Of a stretch of 64,000 nucleotides of DNA, positions 24,570-35,000 are shown one piece after another. The notes under the pieces are model-generated. The model worked only from the letters and a program-made list of their open reading frames with translations, had not been told where the DNA came from and did no database searches. Every line of letters begins with the position of its first letter. The stretch's first letter is position 1. Made by a program: the position numbers and the translations under genes. Source of the DNA: Gnetum montanum (taxonomy: Eukaryota > Streptophyta > Gnetopsida > Gnetales > Gnetaceae); contig MNCI01006151.1 in NCBI GenBank assembly GCA_015680685.1, positions 1,367,566 through 1,431,565 on the forward strand, read 5' to 3'.

Positions 24570-25440
24570 TACGCTACGTATGCTACCCAACATATCGACG
24601 TAGTGTAAACACCCACACGCTACACTATGCTACACTGCGTAGCGTAGCCTCCAGTCTTGGGATAAATATTACCTAAAAACCAAAGATACTTGTCTAAGGC
24701 TTTGCTAAGCAAGCAATTTCTGCAATTGACAACCCTGCCTCCCATGTTGAAAGGTCTTGGGACCTGTGAAGTTCATCCTTGGGACACTTTCGTGCTTCAT
24801 GTCCTTGCTATGCTGTGCTATGTTGTGTAGTGTAGCATAGCATAGCAGCCAGTGTGACATGCATCCTTTCTTGATTTGTAATGCTTTATCAAGAAACTTT
24901 GCTTAGAACCTGGGGGTGAAGTAGGATAGGTAGTCTTGGAGATCATAGTATGGCTAACTACAATTCCTTTGCTAAGTCCACTTGCCAGACGACCTTTGTG
25001 CCTTTTGTCCTTGCTACACTATGCTACGTTGTGTGGTGTAGCATAGCATAGTACCTTGTTTAACTTGAATTTTAACTCACTTTGAAAATGTTTTTTCATG
25101 GGATTTTAATCATGTCCTGGAATGTCAGCAGAGTAAGCATGTTTGATGGTTGAAGCATGGGAAATTATGTTTACTTCGCCAAAACAGTCTGAGCGGAAGC
25201 ATTATCATAGTGGAGCCTTTCTATGCTTTGCTACATTGTGTAGTGTAGCACAGCATAGCACTCAAATAAAGATGATTTTTAATAAAATTTTCCATATTCT
25301 CCTGCATCATGCTAATCATGCTTCAAAGATGAAGTGGAGTAGGTATCCCAAAGGGCTGAACCAATGTTAATTACATATTTTGTGCTTATTTAGTCTCCAT
25401 ATGGCCTACTACACTCTGTAACGTAGTGTAGGGTAGTAGG
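24570..25440. repeat. Array of five CTACACTATGCTAC hairpins (Tat-B LTR)
   Basis: Five inverted-repeat clusters occur at about 24,570-24,645, 24,805-24,848, 25,010-25,056, 25,219-25,258 and 25,406-25,440. Typical is TGCTATGCTGTGCTATG, an 8-base loop, then TGTAGCATAGCATAGCA. Spacing is roughly 180-230 bases. Flanks are partly repeated too (for example TGTCCTTGCTA before units 2 and 3), so the array looks like a diverged ~205-bp tandem repeat. Confidence 0.75.
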
Positions 25441-25582
25441 TTTCATAGTTAGAATACTTGTCGAATTATTTAGTCCATCCTAAACACTTTTGGTAACTCC
25501 TACCATGGTCCTTACGTAGATCGTCAACTAGCTCAGAAGTAGCTTTGTAGGCATTAGGTCTTCCTGGATGCCATGCTATCTA

Positions 25583-25587
25583 CATAG
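25583..25587. other. Target-site duplication of Tat-C, left
   Basis: CATAG immediately before the TG of the 5' LTR, repeated at 43,171-43,175 directly after the 3' LTR. Confidence 0.9.
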
Positions 25588-25730
25588 TGAAACACCACAA
25601 AATTTCGAGCTTAGTGCTTCCCTAGCAAGAAGCAAGTCGCTGGGACCCACAAACGGCCACGGCTACATTTGGCGTTGCACATTGCAACTTCTGGAATCAA
25701 AAGACTTACTTTTTGCTAAGTACAGTACCA

Positions 25731-26042
25731 GCGTATACGCCCAGCATCAATAGCATATACGCCCAGCAGACATCCAACTTACGCACCCAATGTACATGCC
25801 TCGCCTGTACGCTTGGCACCACAGATGCACATGCTCGACGATGAAATCTCAATGATAGAATGGAGACAGCACCGAAGAGCAAGAATTAAAGCAAGTTGGC
25901 AGCCGTCAGCGTATACGCCCAGCCATTGTCGGCCTGTACGCCCAGCGTCCATGGCATCTCCACCCAAGCTCACACGCCCAGCACGTCCACCGTATACGCC
26001 CAGCGTGTACGCCGGCCTGATGTAGCATATACGCCCCGCATA
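25731..26042. promoter_or_regulatory. GCGTATACGC palindrome cluster in 5' LTR U3
   Basis: Palindromic 10-mer GCGTATACGC in the context GCGTATACGCCCAGC, two exact and at least four one- or two-base variants, upstream of the TATA box. The same palindrome clusters at 35.7-36.25 kb upstream of the accessory gene. Confidence 0.75.
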
Positions 26043-26139
26043 TATGCCAAGTAGATGTAATATGTTGTATATTTGTAAATTGTATGCACCCGGTCAATGC
26101 GCCACGTGTCTCCTAACCCGAGTCTAGCGTAACAACTGG

Positions 26140-26147
26140 TATAAAAA
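26140..26147 (+). promoter_or_regulatory. TATA box of Tat-C 5' LTR
   Basis: GGTATAAAAACC, conserved in the 3' LTR at 42,606-42,613. It is the likely promoter for gag-pol RNA. Confidence 0.7.
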
Positions 26148-26709
26148 CCTCACTTTTCCACTTCAGCCAAGACGGTTGACAAAAATCCCAAAGCATACTA
26201 GAGACATTTACGCTGCGCAGCAGAGCTGAAACCCTCTTATGCTGGAAAGCCCTGTACGTTGTGCACATAGTCTCTATGCTCCGCCTACCGTGCAAATCCG
26301 CCGAGTCATCCCTGCATCCACCGGGGCTTTTTCTCCGCCTTGTGTTCATCACAACTACGTCAGACCATTGCATTGTATTTTGACTCTGTAATACCACTGT
26401 TTACAGTTTGTGTCAATTTCTCGCATGTTGTTTGTTTACGCTCATTTACATTTATGCCCTGTTATATCTACTACGTCGTTTACGCTCAAGTTTACGCCCG
26501 TTTACGTTGTTTACGCATAACCCAACATATAGCACTTCGACATACGCATGGGTAAATCCTTGTCTGATCCACGTGCAGACCACCCAAGGTGCTCTACCTT
26601 CGTGCATTCCAGCTCGTCCTCAGGAGAAGGTAGGGTTTTCTGTGCACGTCCTACGATCCCACGGTCTCTGTTTCTTTCCAGCTACTGATCGACGATTTCA
26701 GGCGGTATA

Positions 26710-26735
26710 GAAATTGACGCTAGAAGGAGGGCCTC
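26710..26735 (+). other. Primer binding site region of Tat-C
   Basis: TGACGCTAGAAGGAGGGCC begins five bases after the LTR and aligns with the same position in Tat-A. It is unlike the initiator-Met primer site used by most plant LTR elements; the tRNA is not assigned. Confidence 0.6.
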
Positions 26736-27356
26736 CTAAAAAACTCACTCCCAAACTTCTCAGCGTCTACCCTGCTGAGTGTATACGCCGCCAACCACGC
26801 CGTTTTCTACTGAAACCTCAGCCTCATTTGAAAACCTTCCCTACACACTTAATAGCATCTATGCTCATCAGCGTTTTTGCTGCCCTGTGTCAAACTCTGC
26901 AAGTCTTTCAACGTATACACTACCAACATCACGTGGACTATCCACAAACCCTAGCATCTACGCAGCCGAGCCTGAAAACTCATCCTACGAACTGTCCAGC
27001 GTGTACACTGTTCAGTGTTTACGCTGTGCCTTGTCTTATGCTGAGCATTATTTACGCTGTATTCTGTTTATGTTGTGCTTGTTTTACGCTGAGCCTTGTC
27101 TATGTTGTCCTGTTTTATGCTGTACTTTGTTTACACCCTACTCTATTTTACGCTCTATCCTATTTACGCTGTACTATGTCTACGCTATACTGTGTTTTAC
27201 GCCGAAGCTGTATACGCTACACCCCTTACGCTGTCTACGCCGACGCCATACGCTGAACGTTAAAGCGTATATGCTACACTTTGTCCCTTAGTTCATGTTG
27301 TACCAAGTACACTAATTTTGCTCCTCTACCCTATGTCATACCCTTAACGATTCATC
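26736..27356 (+). repeat. Tat-C leader rich in TTTACGCTG half-motifs
   Basis: Some 500 bases between PBS and gag are filled with diverged TTTACGCTG, TCTACGCT and GTATACGC words. Two overlapping frames stay open for about 180 and 170 codons but are made of the repeated word and have no recognisable domain. I read it as leader DNA into which the LTR motif has spread, not as a gene. Confidence 0.55.
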
Positions 27357-29257
27357 ATGAACCCCATGAACACCACCACTACAACAGCTCAAATAACCGA
27401 CATCATGGATACCATGGCTGTCCAACAGCCTGCCACACAACACCTGGGAGTACAACCCACCACGGGGCCCCGCCGGTCCCTAAGGTTGCAAGGGAGAGAC
27501 CCGGCCTCCGACATCATAACTCAGGATCAATATAACTTTATATGCATCAAGATACAAGCTCGCCTGGTAGTAGACCGAGCCGAACTGGAGGTAAAGAGGC
27601 AGTTCAAACTCTTTTACAAAGGGGGACGCAAGTTTATCCCCTCACCATATGACATCATCCCTGTTCCGGAGTAGTATTCGGAGCTCGTCACATGGCTCCT
27701 CCGGCAAAGGAGACGTTCCTTGGATCAGCCTGCACTAGAGTCCCAACTAGAGGAAGAGGACGACTTTGCCGCCCAATCTGAACAAGAGGATTCTTACCAC
27801 ACTCTGAGCCCGCAAGCATAGGTTAACCCCATTTTTCATCCCGGTACAGGGGAGATCCTACCCATCCAACCCCTCATATTAACTCACATACAAATGCCTC
27901 CATCGCACACATCCTCATTTGCTCATGTGCCACCTCCAACGGATCCGCAATTCAGCATGCTCCCTCTCGCCATCATTCCCGATGCAGCATCCGGCCCATC
28001 TTCACAAGCACCGCCCCTCACGATAGCGTGGGAGTGACACTCCCACCCCGAGTGATAGGGATGCCACACGTAATGCTGACATCCACATCTGCTCACTACA
28101 TCCCACACATTCAAACGCATACAGCCACTTCTACCACCGTAACCCAACAGGGGGTCCCTCCACAAAACGTAGCTGCACAACGAGTAACGATGGGCACTCA
28201 ACCACAGTAACATCAACCTCCTCACTATAACGTCCCACCCCCTATGGTGTAACTAGCCAACGTTCCCCCAGTACAGCCGCCACCACAGTAACCACAGCCT
28301 TTCCCCTATCATGTGCCACAAGTGCAACCCCCAGCCACACAACTCTCGGCCTTTCAACCCACCGTCCAACAGTCTAACCCGTATAATATAGCACAACCTC
28401 AAGCTGCCATGCTACCGAGTGCCCAAGATTGAGCGGATGCCAAGAAACTGATGCAAGAATTAGCTGACGAGGTAAAACACCTTAAAACAGCCGCCGATGG
28501 GGAGCTGAAGGTAGTGGATTTCTACCAAGATTACCCCATCAGCTCATCTATCCCACCCTTAACCTTGCCCAAAGGTGTTCCCTTATCAACACTAACCAAA
28601 TACAATGGGGAGATAGATCCCAATGCACACTTGATAACATTTAGGCTAGAATGTGCACTGCTCCAGGCATGGCCCCATTCCATTCTCCAAGTGTTCCCCA
28701 TGTCCCTCGCAGGGAGGGCACTTGATTGGTATCAGGCCCTGCCAAGGAATTCCATCTTCTCCTTGGAAGACTTATTACACCAGTTCGTGACTCAGTTCAA
28801 GTACAACTTGAAACCCGAGGCCACCCTGGACAGCCTCATATAGGTTAAGCAAGCACCGCTTGAACCTGTACAGAAATTTATTTAGAGATGGAGCGCTACT
28901 CTCAACGAACTGCATGAGCCAATCTCCCAGACCTACCTGCTTACTATTCTAAAAGGAGCTATTAACGATTTCTTTAAATCCAAGCTGTATTACCTTAACG
29001 CACGTGATCTTAACCAAGCATTTGTACAAATTAAAAACATAGAAGAAGTGGCCCAAAACATCCATGACCCTGCATACCTAGCCTTTAAGAATCAACACAC
29101 CAAAAAAGATAAAGAGAAGGCTAAGGTAACTATAGCAGCGATAGCAGGGGCACAACAACAAAACAAACCACCCACAGCCCCTACTAACTACAATAAACCA
29201 ACTCCCACAGCTGCGCCAGAATCATCATCATCGCAAAACCCAACGAACCATACGTGA
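27357..29257 (+). pseudogene. Tat-C gag, N-terminal and capsid part
   Basis: The first 105 codons (frame of 27,357) include a basic stretch (GPRRSLRLQGRD). A Pro/Gln-rich region follows. After a frameshift near 28,020 the capsid-like part starts at about 28,440: MQELADEVKHLKTAADGELK, LTKYNGEIDPNAHLITFRLE, LAGRALDWYQALPRNSI, then FKSKLYYLNARDLNQAFVQI. This is the retrotransposon gag domain that forms particles. In-frame stops are almost all explained by C-to-T change of CAA, CAG or CGA. The next frame (29,300) continues with the zinc-knuckle region and protease, so gag-pro was one reading frame. Confidence 0.85.
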
Positions 29258-29299
29258 AACTTCGAGAGAAAAGAACCCTCGCAATACACGCCTCTACCA

Positions 29300-31453
29300 A
29301 TGAAGCCTTCCCAGCTCTTCGATCAACTCTTGAAGGCTAGGCTGATGAAGCATAAACAGTTGTCCCCTACGGCCATCCAAAGACATGACCGGTTCTGCCA
29401 ACTCATTCAGAACCCAAGTTTAGCAACGCCAAATGAGCCTCCCGTACCCAAAGGTTTCAGAATGGATCACTTTTGCGACTACCATCAACGAAATGGACAC
29501 AGTACGGACTACTATTTCACCTTGAAACAAGATATTCAGCAGATGATCGATGAAGGCCAACTCACTTTTGACGAAGCCAACTCGGTCCAACCGCAGAATC
29601 AAGCTATGGGGGTGTACAAAGACCCCCTGAACACCAAGGAGGCACCCTACGTCATTAATACAGTCTACCCTGATGATGACTCTGAAGCACCACACATTAA
29701 CACTGTCTATCCCCAGTATAAACAGGAAACACCTAATAGGTCATTCGTAGTTCAGATTCCCCCCGCTGTGCCCATGCCCACGCTTAACACCATGACACAG
29801 GACAAACCGTATGTAGTACATGTCCCTCTCATTGTCCCCTCAAATGCGTCAACCCCTCATACTTGGCCTACTCCTTTCGTAGTCCGGGTACCACCCTCGG
29901 TTGCAACAACGGAGGTCCAACATCCACTAAAACCAACTCCATATGTCGTTAGGATACCTGAAACTCCTAATGATTACCAAACCTCCATCTCACGAGCGTC
30001 AGGCCAACCCAGTCCCTACATCATCAGGGTCCCTGGCCCGCCTTCTAACCAGTCACCTCCAACAGCACAATCGCAACCCCTCCCAACTCCGTATGTGGTG
30101 CGAATCCCAGGGCAGCCCGAGGCTCCAAGACCAATCCCACCTCCGTGCCACACACGAGAACGCCTAGCAGATAGGCTTACACGTGAACGTATGGAGAAGG
30201 AACACCAACGGTTAGCTCTGGGGCCACCTAAGCCCATTCCACTTAACTCTATGCCTATGTCGTCGCCTAACAACCAATCAGATGTGGGAAATGAAGGCAA
30301 ATCATCTGAAAAACATGAACCGCTTAAAATGATAGCTTTGAACAAAAATGACAAACCAACAAAACATGAAATAAAACTGTTGGGCCAAATAGACCCAGTT
30401 ATCATTGATAAAAAAGCTCCAAACAGTAAAGATTTAGCAATGGCCTTAACACAAGTCACCGAAGCATTGAAGCAAAAGAACACTTCGTTGAGCTTGTATG
30501 ATTTGGTGCTAACATCCCAAACACATCGAGAAGCTCTAGTACGCATGTTAACGTCAATCCCAGTAAGCGAGGACTTGCCCCCAAACGAACCCACCATCCA
30601 TGCGGTAATGTACTCATCTCACGGGACCACTCCTAAACCCTTGAGCTTCCATGATGGCAACATTAGGGTGGACAAGAAAATAGGAAAAATAACAACAGCC
30701 CCCATGTTTATAATGATAAGTATCAACCAGTTTAAGATACATAGGGTCCACGTAGACAATGGAGCCGCAACAAATGTTGTACCATATCCCATTGTTGAAC
30801 AATTGGGGCTTACTGAATTAATTAAACCAACCACGACTACATGTTTAAAATTGTTCAACGAGTCACGCGTAATGGTAAAAGGCACAATAACTTTAGATTT
30901 CATAGCGGGAGACCAGTTCCCTACATCTGCCGAATTCCTAGTAGTCGATGAGATGCCAGGGTTCAACCTAATATTAGGAAGACCCTGGTTGGCCCAACTG
31001 AGAGTTGTCTCTTCCCTTGTACATCAGAAGATCCATCTACCTTATGAAGGCGGTGAAATCATCATACACAGGGAAGCCGCTACGCCTATTATCTCATCAC
31101 ACGTGGACATGGACTAAGGATCAGAAGTCGAACTTGAAGAGCCTAAACAAAACGATAAAAATGTGCACCCACTGGTAAGCAGTAAACCTTCGAACATAGA
31201 ACAAGAGCCTCCTAAAACAAAAACACCTACGTATGACTCTGTACATACAACGTCTCAAATGGAAAATAACACAGAACCCCTGCCAATTATCGAAACATCT
31301 GAAAACATTGACATGGAAGCCATTCCATCAGAGGTCCCTTGGGCTAAATTACCATTTAACGTAATCAGTGAAGGGGACGCTGAATACAGAATCATCTCAG
31401 TTGACATATCACCTAACCTTAAAAAGAAGAAAATCAAAAAACTATTACAATAA
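29300..31453 (+). pseudogene. Tat-C gag C-terminus and retropepsin-like protease
   Basis: An open frame of 605 codons ends in TAA at 31,115-31,117, then stays open in the same frame to 31,453. Near residue 50 is FCDYHQRNGHSTDYYFTLK, a zinc-knuckle-like motif whose last Cys is Tyr here. Residues 110-280 are a Pro-rich linker with five or six repeats of P-YVVR(I/V)P. Near residue 480 the protease active-site loop reads VHVDNGAATNVVPYPIVEQL, followed by FIAGDQFPTSAEFLVVDEM and NLILGRPWLAQLRVVSS. The protease would cleave Gag-Pol. Tat-B protease aligns throughout. The stop is TAA in place of likely CAA (after HVDMD). Confidence 0.88.
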
Positions 31454-31469
31454 TATCAACACTCTTAGC

Positions 31470-31745
31470 CTGAAATGACGTTAAACTATAACATGTTCGA
31501 AACGACGTTAAACTACCATCCGTCTGAAATGACACTAAACTATGATAAATTGAAAAACAAAAAAAATTATTATTACTAAACTACACTTCTTGTCCGAAAT
31601 GACGTTAAACTATCATGTCCACAAAGACGTAAAACTAGCCACGATCAGCAATGATCGGTAAACAGAAAAAAATCTGCCCGTGTCATTCGAAATATTCCTC
31701 GTTTACGACTGGGGCCCAAAATGGCCTTAAACTAGTTCATGCACG
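31470..31745 (+). repeat. TTAAACTA repeat block after protease (Tat-C)
   Basis: At least six units of the type GAAATGACGTTAAACTA(C/T) in about 270 bases. It marks the boundary between the protease frame and the 3' end of the opposite-strand gene. Equivalent blocks lie at 53,985-54,185 (Tat-B) and 13,200-13,335 (Tat-A). Confidence 0.7.
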
Positions 31746-32012
31746 CATACTTAGTTCTCCTTTTTGTTTAGCATTTACAATCACATCTCTACTTTACACT
31801 TAAGACAAAATAGAAAAAACAAGCCATAACATTTTTCATTGCCATGTCGTGTTTACAACTAAAGTCAAAATCAACAAAAAAAATTTTTACATGCAATGTT
31901 GTACAATTACAAGTATCAACTGTTTTCCTCCATCTCAAAATTTTCAAGTTACGATTCCCGTATCAGCCTAAGTCAGCAAAACAACAAAAACTTAAAAGAC
32001 TAAAAAAAGAGC

Positions 32013-35000
32013 CTAAGCATCTGGGACAGGAGGATCGTCCCCTTTGGATCCACTAGCATCAGAGGCCCCTGCTCCACTGGGGCCAGCTTCTTGAGCATCA
32101 TCGCCACCTTCATCATGGAAATACCAAAGAGAACAACCAACATAAGAATAAGTGAATGTCAAAGTTTTAAACACTATTCAGTAAATTTCATAAGGACAAG
32201 ACGCTTACCATAGGAGATCCCCCTAAGCCAAACTCCAACCGACAGAGGATTTCTTCTTCTGAAACGCTGGCCCAGTTTGTCCCATCCAGGCCTAAGTCAA
32301 CATCTACCAAAGTCTTCCCTTTGTCGACAGCTGACCAGGTAGGACATTTCAGAGAGAATTCGCCAACCAACACTTCCCCAGAAGCAGTTGTGATTACCCT
32401 TGTAGGCGACTCCATTTCCACAGTTGTATTCTGAGCAAAAGTATCGAAAGCAGAACACAAACCCAAACCCTCCACAAACATCTCTAGTTGCCACTTTTCA
32501 ATAGACACCTCTTTTAGCGATTTCTTGTAATAATGTTTGTGATTTTTCTCATCCTGACCCTATTTATGAACCTTGGAAGCAAAGGCTTTCCAATCTTGAC
32601 ATTTAAGGTTTAGGAGATCAATTTGGGCTTTGCGCTCTACCATTCTCCGAGTCAACGATGCGTGACGATTCAGTAGATTCCAATATCTTATGTATGTGAC
32701 CTAGGACATTCACCAAGAGTGATCACTGCTTAGCCTAGCAGCGGCGAACTCGTACCGGGCCTTCAGATCATCATGTTCCACCGACAACTCAGAGACTTCC
32801 CTTTCTTTTGCTTGAATCTATAGCCACGACAGCTCAATGGAACACCTACAGGTCCATAACGATTTAGCATTGTGCACAAAGCCTTCCACAACTCCATCGT
32901 AAACAGGCCTTGGCACCTGTTCCACTTTTGGGGAAAGTGTGGTTAAACTTTCTATACTAACACTTTCAGAGGGATCCCATCTCAATTTAGCACCTACCCA
33001 CATGAAAAATACGAATGTTAGGACAATATAAATAAAATGTGGAATTCCAAACCTTTGAATGATTTATACCTATGTCAGGGTGGGCCTCCTGGATCCATTC
33101 AACAACTTCTTCTGCAAGTCCAGCCACAAAATCCATTTTGCTTGGCATTTCAAACCAAGTAAATGGCTCACGGGTACGCGATGAACTAACCTCAGCGGTC
33201 CTCTCCGAGGGAACCATCTTCATTGGTACATCCAAATGCACCATCTTAGTCTCATTACCTTCATCTGGATAGGATAAAAATGCGAAAAGTAAAAAAATAT
33301 ATATACCACAAGAATGACAACTGATAGGAGAAATTAAAATGAGATAAAGACAAAAAAAAACATACCATGATCCTTGTCACTCTCTGGGGGGTCGCCTAAA
33401 TCCAGGTCTCCCTGAAGAAACCTGCAGAACACTTGATCAACACTGCCCTGGTCATCCAATGGCTCAGTTTCTATGGTTTTCTCCTTTAACTCCTCCGTCC
33501 CTCCACCCTGGCTCTTCTCTGTATGTTCCTCCTCGTTGTTTCTCTTCGTATTGGTCTCCTCCTCCTCGGTGATAGTCTCTAGAGCCTGCTTCCTCACTGT
33601 TTTAAAATCAGGCCAAAAATATCAAAGACATGTAAGCGATTGAGGTATAACTTATAAACAAAATGAAAACAATAAATGGGCGAGGTCCGCTTACCAGGCA
33701 TCTTGAAGTGTATCCGCTTCACGCGTGGTTGGTTCACACCGGAGATTTCCTCAGCTGGGCGCTCAAGACTCTTTAGCTTTGACTTAGCTTGGCCAACGGT
33801 CTCCTTGATGACCCGTTCTGCCCTTCTAGCAGTGTAGGGTACCTCGTCTGGCTCCAACCCCAAACTATCACGTGTATTGAACTGCCAAATGACCCCCCTG
33901 TAGTGATAGAAGCAGATTCATCAATACCTTTAGGGGCATCTTGGGATTTATCTGTCTCAAACAAGTGGTTGATCCACGGGCGGGATATTTGACCTCGATC
34001 CCGCAGAATAAACTTGTTGTCTACGCGAACTACCAGGAACTCGGCAAAACAGTGAAGATAACCGGTGAAGAATGCGAAGGTGAAATGGGATTGTGCCTCG
34101 ACATTCGAACTCAATCGCACTATCTCCTTGTGCATGCCCGACAACAAAAATTGTGCCCAGTTATATCGCATGCTTGTTTCCAAAACAGTTCGCATGACAC
34201 GAACAGCCTCAACCCCAGGGCACCTCACCTGGGAAAGAGTTTTGGGGAATACCCGTGCTCTGAATAGGGGATATAGTTCATTCACTTCTACAACTTTTGC
34301 CTTCCCTTGCATCGGAAATCCCTTGGCACCCTTGGCCACGCCTAGCCAATCTTCCAACTCCCGAATCGTCTAGAGCTCCTTATGAGCTTTGTCTAGTACT
34401 ACATTCAAGCCATCTACCGGTACGCCAAATAGGTTCGAAAGAACTCGGGCGACAGATGGAAAACTACCTTCACACCCTTAATTTGGGTGCTGTAGTATGA
34501 GACAGACTCATTAAAGGAGTCTACTATCCCAATCATCTCCCCAATGGAAACGTCAGGACTCGGAGTCATAAAAAGCTCCATGAGGCCAACGTTATCTAGG
34601 CAACGAGTGAGGGACGGAGGAGCATGATTACACAACCACTTCTGGGCCTTAGCCACTCCTTTAAACTTCATCGACAAAGTCGTCTCGGTTCGCCCAGTGG
34701 TCACTGGATCCTCACTAGAAGGTACATCAACTGTAAAAGCAATTTAAAATGATCGTATCAGCATAAATCAAAACAATCGGACAAACCCACCAACATGTCT
34801 AAGAAATGTTATCATTTACCATTAGTGGCAGATCTAGATGTGCTGCCAAGGTCACGGGGGAAGATTGGCCCGTTGTCAGTCCAGTCTTCATGAAGCCACC
34901 CACGAGCCTTCCACATCGCAAATGCTCTAGAGAACTGCTTATGAAAATGAACCATCGAATCCTTCGTTTGACCCAGTACGGTCCCACGAAGGGTGGGGCC

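Larger units (their letters stand above)
23830..25587 (-). repeat. Tat-B 3' LTR, distal part
   Basis: The low end TGTAATAATTGAAAACATAGG resembles the Tat-A LTR end TGTAATGATTAAAAAAATTGG. The high end is interrupted by Tat-C and continues for 88 bases at 43,176-43,263, giving an LTR of about 1,846 bases. Within it lies the hairpin array at 24.57-25.44 kb. A weak TATA-like ATTATAAGC on the minus strand lies near 24,290. Confidence 0.65.
25588..26709 (+). repeat. Tat-C 5' LTR
   Basis: Starts TGAAACACCAC and ends GGCGGTATA (final CA mutated to TA, compare GGCAGTACA in the 3' LTR). U3 holds several GCGTATACGC-type palindromes (exact at 25,731-25,740 and 25,909-25,918, variants near 25,752, 25,989 and 26,030). 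Downstream of the TATA box are repeated half-motifs TTTACGCT/TTTACGCC. Confidence 0.92.

Noticed and set aside
25779-26097. Open frames on both strands in the 5' LTR of Tat-C
   Set aside because: They lie in promoter DNA with palindromic motifs, and both strands are open because the words are palindromic and lack stops.
26714-27291. Possible extra gene between 5' LTR and gag of Tat-C
   Set aside because: The open frames consist of the repeated TTTACGCT word in two registers and show no domain; kept only as a low-interest observation.
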